Shown here: piece after piece, positions 11,970 through 24,560 of the stretch
Numbering within the stretch: the stretch's first letter is position 1
Layout: every line of letters starts with the position of its first letter
Origin: Sophora flavescens
Taxonomy: Eukaryota > Streptophyta > Magnoliopsida > Fabales > Fabaceae
Reading direction: 5' to 3'
DNA: 64,000 bases
NCBI GenBank assembly: GCA_030762895.1
Contig: JAUPTC010000134.1
Location: 1-64,000, forward strand
The notes under the pieces: model-generated
Database searches by the model: none
The model's input: the letters and a program-made list of their open reading frames with translations, nothing else
What the model was told of the DNA's origin: nothing
Position numbers and translations under genes: made by a program

Positions 11970-14809
11970 TGTAACACCCTAGTTTTTACACATATGATTA
12001 ATTATTTTATTTGGATGTTTATGTTCATTTTGTTATGTGGTTTAGTTTGAGTAATTAAATTACTCCAAATTATTTTATTGGGTGCGTTAGCACTGACTTA
12101 TTTCAGTGAATGCACGCTTATTAGACAATAAGTTACATTATTGTCACTATTATTACCAAGACTGAGAAAAATATTTTAAATAATATGATTAAGAGAAAAG
12201 CATTATCATATTTTCATCCTATTTAATTTTAGAGTTGAAAATAAACTGGTTTGACCTTAATCGGAGATTAAATTTTGGACCGAGTATTTTCTTAGTTGAT
12301 CGGTTCAACTATTAATCTTTACTCTAATTTGAATTTCGAAATCATATATTTATCAATCTTTATTTTTAGATTCAAAAACTAAAAACATGTTTATTTTAGG
12401 CTTAATAGTTACTACTCATTTTGTACCTACTACTATTAATAAAAAAATAATAATTTTCTTCCTTCCTCTCCACTCTGTTACGCGCACGGAAACCACCTTC
12501 ACTTTATTTTTCTTTTTCTTTCTTCTTCACAAGAACAGAAACACCTCCTTCTCTCCCTTGGTGGTGACCTTCTTCCTCCTCCTTCTACTTCATCTCATCT
12601 CCTCCCTCTCTCTTGCTGCCAGAAATCGCACGCCACCCCTAGGACCGCTGTCCAACTCGTCGCCATCGCCGTTCGACTGTGCCGCGTAGGGATGAGATAG
12701 CCGCGACCCTGCACGTGTTTTGGCTACTTGCTTTGCTGCTGTACGCCTTCTTCTTCGCCGCGGTGAGCTTTTCTTCTGCCGTTGAAGGAGGGTTTTCCTT
12801 CCACTTGGTTGTTTGAAACACTTTCTTTCATTCTATGGCATTTATCTTCCTTACAATACATGTGTGTTACAGCCACTGCGTTCTCCGACGTTACGCCACT
12901 GTTGCTTACGCGTCGGACAGCCCAACCACACCACCTCTTCTTCTTTTCTTGTGGGTGAGTGATTCCTCACCATTATCATGTTAAATTTCAAGAAATCCCC
13001 AAATTTCAGTTTTGAAACCCTAAATCAAACAAGAAGGACAACATGCAAGACCTCTAGCTTCCTTCAAATAAAATTTCGAAAACTGAAGAACAAGTCAGAT
13101 TAGGAAGCACAGGGAGATCAACACTCACCACCTTCAATTCGCTACTTGGTTAGGTGAGTTTCCTTAGCTTAGTGCTTGGTAACCATAAATCCAAGCTTAG
13201 GAATTTTGATTTGCTTGCTTTTATTGTTTGATTTGTCATCTGCATGTTGATTATATGAAGTCAATTGAGTACATATTGATGATATAAATTATTTCAATTG
13301 CATGCATGTAATCTGTTTGTGAAAAGTCCCAAATGAAATTTCTGGTCTGAAACCCGTATAAACATATGTGCAGTATTTTGCTTATAATTATTTCTATAGG
13401 GCTTTGTTCAGTATGATTCTTGTTTTTCTTGAAAATAGACTCGAAATGCTACAAATTAGGTACTTGTTTGGCTGTTTTACACTGAGTATAGATGAAGAAA
13501 AACCTGTTATAAGTTGGAGTATTGTAACTGCCCTGTTTTCTGTGTGCAGAGGCTTGGTTGTTAAAACTGTAATTTTTGGAAGGCTATTCTTCAAGACTAA
13601 AATTTTATTCATAAACTATACTTGTTTAGCTTTCCATAGAGGGGTCGTTTGTCCAAATCTGACTTCGTTTGGTATTTTAATAAAATCATAGAAGTTAACT
13701 GAAAACTGCTGAAATTATGCTTATGTTGTTGATGCCTTATCCCTTGTTGAATACTTGATTGAGAGATTATATATTGTTCATGTGCAATTGGTATGGTTGA
13801 TGAATATTTAATGTATTTGACTTCCATTTGAGAAGAGTACCAGAAAATGAATCATAGCATGGCATTAAAAACTTTAAATGGTCTATGTTTAGTGAAGCCT
13901 AAGGTTTCAAAACTATTCTAGCCATTATTTAAGGCCACAATTTTGATTGTGGGTGAGATGTTTTGTAAGTCCTTCATTATTGGAGGCTAGGATATGGTAC
14001 TAGCAATTAAGGGACGCCTAATTGTTGTCATAGAGCTCTGACTGCCATATCAACCAGTTTAAACTATGCGTGCCTTATTTCCGCTCACACTTGAGGTACC
14101 TAGTAAAGATTTTTCTACTTAAAATGCCTATGCTTAGATTCACATTCAGTAAATAACTCAATCCAAGTAAGGACCCAGTAGAAAGGGCTGGTGATGAAAG
14201 GGTGAGTTATAAGAGAATAATTCCGTAGTGATATAAAGTTTGAGTAGTCATACTTTAGCCTGCTTTAGTCCATGGAGTGCACACCTGGCAAAATGGAGAG
14301 GTAAGTTGGCTATGAGAAACTTTACCACCACGTGAGGTTAATTTGATGTGTGCATATAAGTAAGTATGTGTAATTCAACGAGGACAATTAAACACAATAT
14401 ATTGTTTACTAATATGCTTTGCTTGAAGCAGGAACTCATTGAGATTCATTTCTAACTAGGCTCCTCTTTGTTTGAGATAACGGTACATATTGGAGGCCGA
14501 TAAGCAAGTTCGGAGATTGCTTGAGTCACCCAATAGAGTCCCAAGATACGTTAGTTTTCATAATAGGATCAAAGTTGGAGTCTTACTAGGAGTCAATATT
14601 TGCATGAAATTGAATTGTTGATTAGGGGTTAAATGGTTATTTGTATTAAATTAATTCCAATTATATGTTCAACTCTACAAAAATATCTTGTATAACTTTG
14701 TTTCACTTATTTTTAAAATTTCCTATGTTTAACTATTGTTCCTGATGCTATAACCAGGTATATATATATTATTAGTTAGTAGTATCCTTATGGAAGTCAG
14801 GATATTACA
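11970..14809 (+). mobile_element. 5' LTR (2840 bp)
   Basis: Nearly identical to 18003-20846, with the largest divergence near 12770-12910. The plus-strand frame 12387-12689 (Ser/Leu-rich) occurs in all three LTR copies and shows no domain, so I do not call it a gene. A GC-richer, C/T-rich stretch near 12480-12950 stands out from the AT-rich remainder. Confidence 0.92.
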
Positions 14810-14813
14810 ATTT

Positions 14814-14825
14814 TGGTATCGGAGC
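14814..14825 (+). other. Primer binding site
   Basis: TGGTATCGGAGC lies five bases after the 5' LTR. It is complementary to the initiator tRNA-Met 3' end except for one base (CGG where CAG is expected), which may be a consensus error. Confidence 0.8.
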
Positions 14826-14919
14826 ATAGGGCAACCTTGAGCCCAACCTGACCAAGCCTTAACCGTGTTCCATCAATTTCATGCCCCCGCTTGGGTGACA
14901 AGCTAACGCTACGCAGCTC

Positions 14920-15109
14920 GGCAACAGTGGCGGCACTGCGGAGAACGCAGTGGCTGTAACACCCATGGATGGAAAGGAAGATAAATGCCATAGAATGAAA
15001 GAAAGAGTTTCAAACAACCAAGTGGAAGGAAAACCCACCATCAACGGCAGCAAGAAAAGCTCACCGCGGTGAAGAAGAAGGCGTACAGCAGCAAAGCAAG
15101 TAGCCAAAA
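14920..15109 (-). repeat. Inverted 190-bp copy of an LTR segment inside the element
   Basis: This stretch is the reverse complement of 18749-18937 in the 3' LTR (and the matching part of the 5' LTR), with few differences. It gives the element an internal foldback. The minus-strand frames here (14797-14991, 14859-15149) are shadows of the LTR sequence. Confidence 0.85.
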
Positions 15110-16491
15110 TTGGATTTTCATTTTGAATTTTTCCATGTGTTGTTTGCATACGACTTGAATTACCTATTTCAGTAAGAATTGATTTGTGAGTTAGTGTTTG
15201 CAGGTTGGTAAACTAAATTTGAATGTGCTAAATATCTGTTTTGGTTGAGTAACTATTGGATGCCATTCTAAGTTCAGGTTGCCTTGAATGGACATTTGGA
15301 ATATTTGTGAACAATTGATAGTTGAAGTCACTGAAATTTCATGCTTCTTGCGAATTGGTGTGCCATTGTGTGTATTATTCTGAAATTGAGCGTAAATAAA
15401 GTACTTTACTACTTTTATATGTTGGTTAAATTATGATTTGATAAGTTTAGCAATGATTAAGATTGATTGCTGCTATATGGTAATTTGGTTCGGCCTTGAT
15501 GTGTTTGAAGGATGCATTGAGGCTTGAGTGGCTATGGAATTGCAAAAAAAATATATATATATATAGTTTCAAGTTAGTGGTATAAAACCATGATTTCGGG
15601 TTAAATAGGTAGAGCATGAGTTAGTATCTATAACTTGAGTTAATCTATGTTTTATAAAGGTTTAATATAAGCTATTTCAGATTTGGTAAGGTGAATAAGG
15701 ATTTTGTAAAAATGTTTTAGTGTTGAGTCAATAAACCTATGTGTTAATGTCCAAGATTGCTTTAACTTCAACATTTTATTTCCATAAGCATACCTCCTCA
15801 ATTTTGAACATGTTTTCTACATAATTATGCAGACATTATACTTGAACATAGTGGTCATCAACTTTACTACCCATAGAACCAATTGGAGATGAAGTGAGGT
15901 ATTTGTACTTGATAGCTGTCATGAAAATATGTTATAAAACTTCCTAAATCATAGACTTATAGCTATCTAAGACCAAACCTGTAATTGTAAGTTAGAATGT
16001 ATATGTTTTCTGTCATACACCTCATAAATACTGAGTGAAAGTTGTACACCATGTCCTGTGGTCAAATTTGGAGCATAACTCAAAATAACTACATAGGATT
16101 CATGTACCAAAAACTTCTAAAAGGGTCCAACTTCAGAATAGTATAACTTTCAACCAAAAATAGATATTAACTTGAGGTTTCCCTCCTATATTTTTCTTAG
16201 GCAAAATATGATATGTATACCAAACAATTAGCTCATGCGAATCCATAGAACTCATTGGAGTCCTAGAACCAAAATCATGAGTTCAAGTCTTGAATTAGTG
16301 TCTTACTAGGTCTACATCAAAAGTTGAAATGATTCAAACCCTTCACCAATAGCTCCTATAGGTGAAAATAAACTTGTGTACAAAAGAATAATTTGATTTA
16401 AGTAATGAAACTCGAAGTTTGCCCTTAGGTTCCAAAATTAAGTTAAAATAAGGCATAAAAAACTCATGCTTTACCTTCATGGCCTAAGAAA
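15110..16491. other. Internal region of the LTR element, no gene recognised
   Basis: AT-rich sequence with a short (TA)n near 15550. No gag or pol motif in either strand. It may be captured host non-coding sequence flanking the DVR piece. Confidence 0.5.
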
Positions 16492-16795
16492 TTGTATGTA
16501 GCCTTTAAGTTTAGTAGAGAAAGATCGAAACTTTTTGCTTCTCTGGCACCATCTCAAGTTTTTAAGACCACACCATCTACATTTAGAAACAAGGACCCAA
16601 AAGATATTAACGTCTTGGTGGTGGGTTCAACCGGGTATATTGGAAAACTTGTGGTGAAAGAGTTGGTTAAAAGAGGCTTTAATGTTATAGCCATTCCTAG
16701 AGATAGGAGTGGAATTAAGGGTTAGCATTGACAAAAATGAGACCTTGGCTCGGTCAAGAGGTGCCAATGTGTGATTCTCAGATGTTACTTATTGA
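16492..16795 (+). pseudogene. DVR: Captured fragment of divinyl chlorophyllide a 8-vinyl-reductase
   Basis: The frame from about 16570 encodes FRNKDPKDINVLVVGSTGYI followed by GKLVVKELVKRGFNVIAI. This contains the GxTGxxG dinucleotide-binding motif and N-terminal Rossmann region typical of chloroplast DVR, which reduces the 8-vinyl group of divinyl chlorophyllide. After GIKG a one-base shift continues with DKNETLARSRGANV, a stop (TGA where Cys is usual), then FSDVT. Only about 100 of roughly 400 residues are present; the catalytic remainder is absent. It lies wholly inside the LTR element, so it is a transduplicated pseudogene. Confidence 0.85.
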
Positions 16796-17989
16796 TAATC
16801 CATGTTACTTATTGATAATTGTTATGATGTTGCTTGTACGCTATTGCATTATGGTAATTAAACGGGTAGTCGGTTCAAAGGATCTATTCCGTTCACTTCT
16901 TAAGCGTGCATATGAAAATGTGGATTGAACTGGAACTTCCTCAATTTAAATGATCATGTTGCTGAGTTTGATATAGTGTAATAACATGCTTGCATGTATT
17001 GTTATCATGTGGGTTGTTAAAATTCTGTTTTGATATTAGCAACCCTCTCAAATTGTTTTTTGGAAGCCAAAAATGAGTCTTAAATTTTGGTATATGAGAT
17101 AGTGTTTGTTTTGTTTTCTCATTCAATTCTTTACAATATGCTTAAAATTCTGTTTTGGAGCTTTATTATTAGTAGCCTACTTTAGTATTGGTTACCGTAG
17201 GGAGGAATGAAAATCATGAGTTAATATTGTTGTTGCTTTGTGGTTTTACTTCTTTTTCTTGTGTGAGATAAAGCTCATAATAGGTGCATTATTTCATTCC
17301 TTTCATAAGTGTTAATGATAGTACTAATAGTTAGACAACTTAAGTTTCCTATGCTTCCACTATATTTTGTGTGGCTAGACAACATTCTTAGCAAGATTAT
17401 CTAATTTGCTTGTGTGTATTGACTACAACTTGTTAGCTAAAAAAAAAAAAATTCCTTTCAATTCAAGCAAGGTTGCCTTGCTGTACTTCCATTGTGTGGA
17501 CACCTCTCCACTTTTGCCTTCCATCAAATTCTCCCATGCTAGCACATTCTTATCATATTAACTTCATGTGCTAGAGATAAGTCCATTATCTATGGTATTT
17601 AAAAAAATTACATGGCTCTCTAATTATTCTACTCTTTTATGCACTTTCTCAACAGCATATCTTTACCCTATTTCCTATGCCTGGCAAAATCCATTTTCCT
17701 TTCTTCTATGCATTGTCAACTGCTAAAAGTTTTGCTTATTGTTGAAGGAAATAGAGTTGAAGGCAGCTAACTCTTGCCTCTTTCATTCTACCCAAAATAT
17801 CAACAACTTTTTGATTTCTATTCATGTACATATACCAACTAAGAAAAAAAAAAGAAATAAAAGTCAATCACCTCTTCCTCAAATTTTATTTTGTGCAAGT
17901 TACACCTTTTCACTCCAATCTCCATGATGTATTTCACGTTTCACAACTTTTCTAACATAACAAATTTCGAGGCATGAAATTTTTTTTTT
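16796..17989. other. Internal region 3' of the DVR fragment, no gene recognised
   Basis: AT-rich, with short uninformative frames only (16941-17126 minus, 17739-17927 plus). It ends in a T-run and the polypurine tract before the 3' LTR. Confidence 0.5.
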
Positions 17990-17999
17990 AGAGGGGTAG
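17990..17999 (+). other. Polypurine tract
   Basis: AGAGGGGTAG three bases before the 3' LTR start TGTAACACCC. This is the usual plus-strand priming site. Confidence 0.8.
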
Positions 18000-18002
18000 T
18001 AA

Positions 18003-20846
18003 TGTAACACCCTAGTTTTTACACATATGATTAATTATTTTATTTGGATGTTTATGTTCATTTTGTTATGTGGTTTAGTTTGAGTAATTAAATTACTCCA
18101 AATTATTTTATTGGGTGCGTTAGCATTGACTTATTTCAGTGAATGCACGCTTATTAGACAATAAGTTACATTATTGTCACTATTATTACCAGTACAGAAA
18201 AATATTTTAAATAATATGATTAAGAGAAAAGCATTATCATATTTTCATCCTATTTAATTTTAGAGTTGAAAATAAACTGGTTTGACCTTAATCGGAGATT
18301 AAATTTTGGACCGAGTATTTTCTTAGTTGATCAGTTCAACTATTAATCTTTACTCTAATTTGAATTTCGAAATCATATATTTATCAATCTTTATTTTTAG
18401 ATTCAAAAACTAAAAACATGTTTATTTTAGGCTTAATAGTTACTACTCATTTTGTACCTACTACTATTAATAAAAAAATAATAATTTTCTTCCTTCCTCT
18501 CCACTCTGTTACGCGCACGGAAACCACCTTCACTTTATTTTTCATTTTCTTTCTTCTTCACAAGAACAGAAACACCTCCTTCTCTCCCTTGGTGGTGACC
18601 TTCTTCCTCCTCCTTCTACTTCATCTCATCTCCTCCCTCTCTCTTGCTGCCAGAAATCGCACGCCACCCCTAGGACCGCTGTCCAACTCGTCGCCATCGC
18701 CGTTCGACTGTGCCGCGTAGGGATGAGATAGCCGCGACCCTGCACGTGTTTTGGCTACTTGCTTTGCTGCTGTACGCCTTCTTCTTCGCCGCGGTGAGCT
18801 TTTCTTGCTGCCGTTGATGGTGGGTTTTCCTTCCTCTTGGTTGTTTGAAACTCTTTCTTTCATTCTATGGCATTTATCTTCCTTTCCATCCATGGGCGTT
18901 ACAGCCACTGCGTTCTCCGCCGTGCCGCCACTGTTGCCGCCGCGTCGGACAGCCCAACCACACCACCTCTTCTTCTTTTCTTGTGGGTGAGTGATTCCTC
19001 ACCATTATCATGTTAAATTTCAAGAAATCCCCAAATTTCAGTTTTAAAACCCTAAATCAAACAAGAAGGACAACATGCAAGACCTCTAGCTTCCTTCAAA
19101 TAAAATTTCGAAAACTGAAGAACAAGTCAGATTAGGAAGCACAGGGAGATCAACACTCACCACCTTCAATTCGCTACTTGGTTAGGTGAGTTTCCTTAGC
19201 TTAGTGCTTGGTAACCATAAATCCAAGCTTAGGAATTTTGATTTGCTTGCTTTTATTGTTTGATTTGTCATCTGCATGTTGATTATATGAAGTCAATTGA
19301 GTACATATTGATGATATAAATTATTTCAATTGCATGCATGTAATCTGTTTGTGAAAAGTCCCAAATGAAATTTCTGGTCTGAAACCCGTATAAACATATG
19401 TGCAGTATTTTGCTTATAATTATTTCTATAGGGCTTTGTTCGGTATGATTCTTGTTTTTCTTGAAAATAGACTCGAAATGCTACAAATTAGGTACTTGTT
19501 TGGCTGTTTTACACTGAGTATAGATGAAGAAAAACCTGTTATAAGTTGGAGTATTGTTACTGCCCTGTTTTCTGTGTGCAGAAGCTTGGTTGTTAAAACT
19601 GTAATTTTTGGAAGGCTATTCTTCAAGACTAAAATTTTATTCATAAACTATACTTGTTTAGCTTTCCATAGAGGGGTCGTTTGTCCAAATTTGACTTCGT
19701 TTGGTATTTTAATAAAATCATAGAAGTTAACTGAAAACTGCTGAAATTCTGCTTATGTTGTTGATGCCTTATCCCTTGTTGAATACTTGATTGAGAGATT
19801 ATATATTGTTCATGTGCAATTGGTATGGTTGATGAATATTTAATGCATTTGACTTCCATTTGAGAAGAGTACCAGAAAATGAATCATAGCATGGCATTAA
19901 AAACTTTAAATGGTCTATGTTTAGTGAAGCCTAAGGTTTCAAAACTATTCTAGCCATTATTTAAGGCCACAATTTTGATTGTGGGTGAGATGTTTTGTAA
20001 GTCCTTCATTATTGGAGGCTAGGATATGGTACTAGCAATTAAGGGATGCCTAATTGTTGTCATAGAGCTCTCGACTGCCATATCAACCAGTTTAAACTAT
20101 GCGTGCCTTATTTCCGCTCACACTTGAGGTACCTATTAAAGATTTTTCTACTTAAAATGCCTATGCTTAGATTCACATTCGAGTAAATAACTCAATCCAA
20201 GTAAGGACCCAGTAGAAAGGGCTGGTGATGAAAGGGTGAGTTATAAGAGAATAATTCTGTAGTGATATAAAGTTTTGAGTAGTCATACTTTAGCCTTCTT
20301 TAGTCCACTGAGTGCACACTGCAAAATGGAGAGGTAAGTTGGCTATGAGAAACTTTACCACCACGTGAGGTTAATTTGATGTGTGCATATAAGTAAGTAT
20401 GTGTAATTCAACGAGGACAATTAAACACAATATATTGTTTACTAATATGCTTTGCTTGAAGCAGGAACTCATTGAGATTCATTTCTCACTAGGCTCCTCT
20501 TTGTTTCAGATAACAGGTACATATTGGAAACTGATAAGCAAGTTCGGGAGATTGCTTGACAGTCACCCAATAGAGTCCCAAGATACGTTAGTTTTCATAG
20601 CCGGATCAAAGTTGGAGTCTTACTAGGAGTCAATATTTGCATGAAATTGAATTGTTGATTAGGGGTTAAATGGTTATTTGTATTAAATTAATTCCAATTA
20701 TATGTTCAACTCTACAAAAATATCTTGTATAACTTTGTTTCACTTATTTTTAAAATTTCCTATGTTTAACTATTGTTCCTGATGCTATAACCAGGTATAT
20801 ATATATTATTAGTTAGTAGTATCCTTATGGAAGTCAGGATATTACA
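18003..20846 (+). mobile_element. 3' LTR (2844 bp)
   Basis: Begins TGTAACACCC and ends GGATATTACA, followed by target duplication ATGGA (20847-20851). Most of its distinguishing bases from about LTR position 800 onward are shared with the solo LTR of copy B. It contains the same non-coding frames as the 5' LTR. Confidence 0.92.
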
Positions 20847-20851
20847 ATGGA

Positions 20852-21270
20852 CAAATGTGATTCGTCTTCTTACCGCTTTCGGTGCTGAACGATAAATTTT
20901 AAAGGATGAAAAAAATCTGGATTGAGGGTTTTGGAGTTGTATAATGATGGGTATTGATCTTGTCACTATAGATTAATAATTTCAAATTTAATTTCAATTA
21001 CTCCTATTTATTGGGTGTCTGTTGGTTTAAGGTTAGCATATTCAACAAACTCTTTAACACCTATTTCAAAACAACAGATTTATTTAAGAAAATAAATAAT
21101 ATATATTTTAATTTTATTGTTAACAATAATGTCTGAAGTAATTTGACTTATATGATTCAAAGATTTAATTTGTATCTATTATTAGTATAAAGAGTTTTTA
21201 AATTGTCAAGTAATACTAAAATAACACTTTATTAAAAGGTTTTACGCTTATCAAAAATTACCTTAAAATC

Positions 21271-21339
<69 letters not shown>

Positions 21340-21571
21340 ATCGTCTCACGATATAAAAAAATTACTTGACTATAAAAGTGTATCAAAATTTACATTCTTT
21401 ATTTTATTTATCAAATTATTAAAAAGGTCATTCAACTTGACTAATAATATTCTCTCAAAATGAAAAACTTGACTAATAATATGGTATTTACAAGCATTAT
21501 ATATTTTATATAATTTGTGTAAATCATGTTAACACCTTTATGTAATTAATATGTAAAAATTTAAAAATTAT

Positions 21572-21636
<65 letters not shown>

Positions 21637-21889
21637 GCAATCATCTTACAGTATAAAAAAACTTGACTATAAAAGTGTATCAAAATTTACATTATATATC
21701 TTATTTCTCAAATTATTAAAAAGGTCATTCAACTTGACTAATAATATGGTATTTACAAGCATTATATATTTTATATAATTTGTGTAAATCATGTTAACAC
21801 CTTTATATAATTAATATGTAAAAATTTAAAAATTATCTTATAATATTAAAAATTATTAAATAAATAATTTTAAAAATCATCAATAATTT
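20852..21889 (+). other. RPA1-like exon remnant and AT-rich Helitron-like tail (copy A)
   Basis: The first bases after the LTR element read TNVIRLLTAFGADDKF in one frame (in copy B; copy A has a small indel). This matches the segment that follows the DUF223 core in RPA1-like proteins. The rest is AT-rich and contains two (TA)n tracts, each followed by the same 250-300 base unit. Confidence 0.5.
21271..21840. repeat. Two tandem units each led by (TA)n (copy A)
   Basis: (TA)n at 21271-21336 and 21574-21620 each precede GCAATCRTCTYAC and a common segment containing ACTTGACTATAAAAGTG and ending near AAAAATTATCTTA. A direct duplication of roughly 300 bp. Copy B equivalent is about 53378-53938. 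Confidence 0.75.
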
Positions 21890-21891
21890 AT

Positions 21892-21916
21892 CCCGTGCGG
21901 GCACATGAAAGTCTAG
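21892..21916 (+). mobile_element. Helitron-like 3' terminus, first
   Basis: A short GC-rich hairpin CCCGTGCGGGCAC is followed by about eight bases and CTAG, then T. A hairpin near the end plus CTAG/T is the classic Helitron 3' signature. The matching 5' TC end was not found. The upstream RPA1-like exon fits a Helitron origin. Copy B equivalent ends at 54012. Confidence 0.5.
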
Positions 21917-22724
21917 TTATATACAAATGCAAATAAACTCATTGAATACTGTTACAGGTCGCATTCTATTAGCCTTTTCACATTTAATACGGTTATTAGC
22001 AAATTCAAAATAAACCCCAAGCTTTTGCTCAAAAATAAAAATAAAAATAAAAATAGTTAACCAGAGTTTGAATAGACCTGCATGAATTACCTATTAAAAA
22101 ATACAAGTTTAAAATCAAATTGGAGACAAGCATTAAAATGCTATTATTAATACCAATTATAGGACACAAATCAAGGGTATTGAAATGAAATCTTGAATAC
22201 ACCTGCAGCGATTTGCATATTCAAAATTAGTTTATGTGAATCAGATTGGAAAACATAAAAAGGGCGTTGAAATGATATTATTGATATCAAAATCTGCACA
22301 AATCAAGGGCATCATTCATCCCGAAAAAAAAAGGGCATTATTCATTAAGTAAAAAAAGGGCATTATTCATGAAATACGATTTGATAAATTAAAATCAAGA
22401 GCATTGAAATGATATTATTAATATCGATTCATTAAATCAAGGGCATACTCTGTGTTGGCAATATCACATTTGGAATATGCTTTGAGAAACACAGTTAAAT
22501 CGGTCTACAAGAATGGAGCGATTTCAAAATTCAAATCAAATCATTAAAATGTGTAATTAGCAAAATCCACAATTATGAGGCGAAAATATCTCTACAAACT
22601 TGATGGCATTCAATATTCAAATTTCAGAATTTCTATAAATTACATTAGCAATAACCATTCATTGCATCATCTACAACATTGCATAAATTATTTGCATTCC
22701 ACAAATCACTACTACTAAAAAAAA
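21917..22724. other. Non-coding AT-rich spacer
   Basis: No gene. It contains several copies of a short word (AAGGGCATTATTCAT and variants, around 22260-22370). Conserved in copy B about 54013-54824. Confidence 0.5.
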
Positions 22725-23298
22725 ATGCCTCCTAAGTATGACCATGTTTTGGAATCCACGATGGGCACAAAAACTGGAATTTACTTCTAGGTAATTTCAG
22801 GATCGTGGCATGTTTCCTATTTAACCGTGAGCAAGCTTCCTATTCTCTTGAAATGGTTCTCATTGACCCCGAGGTGGTTAGATCAATGCATTTTTTTCTT
22901 ATCATTTCGTTTTTTTAATTATGGATACTTAATTTTCAATGTCTTTTTCCGTAGGGAAAAAAAGATTGATGCTACGATTAAGTAAGACACTGATCTATAA
23001 ATACCAAAAAGTGACTTGAAAAATAAGGTTTTGTATATCATATCTCTAATTTTGCTATTCAGATGAATGAATTTACGTTCACCCCGCTTTGAAGAATGTT
23101 TTCCAAGATAATCTTGATAGTGATTATTTAGTCGGTTAGTATTGAACATTGAACATATCCAAGCTTATATATCGAGTTTATTTCTAACACTTTATTCCAT
23201 TGTATGCAGACCTAATAGAAGTAATGACCGCTATTGGTAAAGAGAGAGAATATGAGAAGAATGGCAGGATCATTGTGATAGAGCTGGAAAACAATGGG
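22725..23298 (+). pseudogene. RPA1-like (DUF223) gene, second locus (copy A)
   Basis: It begins with an ATG at 22725 (MPPKYDH, frame disturbed soon after). The second segment follows an acceptor TTTCCGTAG, and the third segment (DLIEVMTAIGKEREYEKNG) ends near 23298. Compared with copy B, copy A has small indels in exon 1 and in exon 2 (near 22978 and 23095). The family binds single-stranded DNA through OB folds and is a common Helitron cargo. Both copies lack later OB-fold domains, so at most one N-terminal DUF223 domain is present. Confidence 0.72.
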
Positions 23299-23699
23299 TA
23301 ATTATTTTCTCGCATAATTTTTTATTTTTTAATTATTCCTCTTTACTAATTCTTTTTTTAAAAAAATTCTTAAATCAGATTTCCTTTCTAAATTACTTTG
23401 TTTGCGACGTTTGTTGATGACTTAATTGGAATCGTATAAAGATAAAAATAGTTAATACAATAAAATCATTTTAGAACGAAATTATATTAAAATATGATTA
23501 TATGAGTTACAAAACCAATTCATTATTGCCTTTGGTGGGCATTTCATGATTCTCGGTCTGCCAATAACAATGTAATATGAAAGCTTTTGCAGGGGAGAAA
23601 GTATTTGAAATAGGAAAAATATCAAACTAGGTTTATAGCCATCTAATGTTTGATACGTGATAATTAATAAGGTTTAAGTCATTACACCAAATCATGTGC
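23299..23699. other. Non-coding AT-rich sequence after the RPA1-like exons
   Basis: A possible intron or 3' flank starting with the donor-like GGTAATT. No gene seen. Confidence 0.4.
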
Positions 23700-24560
23700 T
23701 AATCACTAATGAAGAAAATCCGATAGATAAAGGGTTGTGGGGAATCAAATGTTTATAAAAATATGAAGAAAATATGTTGTGTTTGATTACTAAGATCATT
23801 CTATTATTAAAGGGGTGGAAACCGGGTCATGCTACTATGTTCAACTTTAGAAATGACATTTAAAATATGTACATATATGATAGATGAAGGCGGGGAACCA
23901 ATGAAGAAAATATGATAGATGAAGGTTGGTGGGGGAACCAAATGTTTATAAAATATGTAGAAAATATGTTATGTATGATTACTAAAATCATTGACAAATT
24001 TCTAGGGTGAAAACTTGGGTGGTTCTACTATGTGCAGCTTAAGAAATGAGTCATATTTTAAATAAAAATAAATAAATGACATGTTTTTAAAAAAATATAT
24101 GATAGATGAAGGAGGAACCAATGAAGAAAATGTGATAAATAAAGGGTGGTGGGGAAAGCAAATGTATATAAAAATATAAAGAATTTCTGTTTTGTATGGT
24201 TACTAAGATCGTTAACAAATTTCTATTATTAAATGGGGTGGAAAATATTGGTGCTACTATGTGCAACTTTAGAAATAAGACATGTTTTAAATAAATAAAA
24301 AATAAATGACATGTTTTTAAAAAATATATGATAGATGATGGGAGAACCAATGAAGAAAATATGATAGATAAATGGTGGTGAGGTAACAAATGAAGAAAAA
24401 ATGATAGATAAAGGGTGGTGGGGGAAGCTAATGTTTATAAAAATATGAAGAAAATATGTTGTATATGATTACTAAGATCATTGACAAATTTCTATTATTA
24501 AATGGGTGGAAACTTGGGTGGTGCTACTATGTGCGTGTGGCTTTAGAAATGAGATATTTT
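23700..24560. repeat. Degenerate tandem array, four to five units (copy A)
   Basis: Repeated blocks contain AATGAAGAAAATATGATAGA, GGTGGTGGGGGAA, AATGTTTATAAAAATATG and GTGCTACTATGTGC in constant order, with unit length about 150-220 bases. The minus-strand frame 24087-24389 is a composition artefact. Copy B has the same array at about 55808-56665. Confidence 0.75.

Larger units (their letters stand above)
11970..20846 (+). mobile_element. Complete non-autonomous LTR retrotransposon carrying a DVR gene fragment
   Basis: It has a 5' LTR (11970-14809), primer site (14814-14825), internal region (14810-18002), polypurine tract (about 17990-17999), 3' LTR (18003-20846) and the target duplication ATGGA on both sides. 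The LTRs begin TGTAACACCC and end ATATTACA. No gag, protease or polymerase is visible in the 3.2 kb interior, so it depends on a helper element. The interior carries a piece of the host chlorophyll biosynthesis gene DVR and an inverted 190-bp piece of its own LTR. It interrupts an RPA1-like gene. Copy B has only the solo LTR at the same site. Confidence 0.92.

Noticed and set aside
12387..12689. 100-codon plus-strand frame repeated at 18418 and 50526
   Set aside because: It lies inside the LTR in all three copies, is Leu/Ser/Pro-rich from CT-rich sequence, and shows no domain.
24087..24389. Minus-strand 100-codon hydrophobic frame
   Set aside because: Reads through a tandem array; repeats of His/Phe/Ile-rich words, not a protein family.
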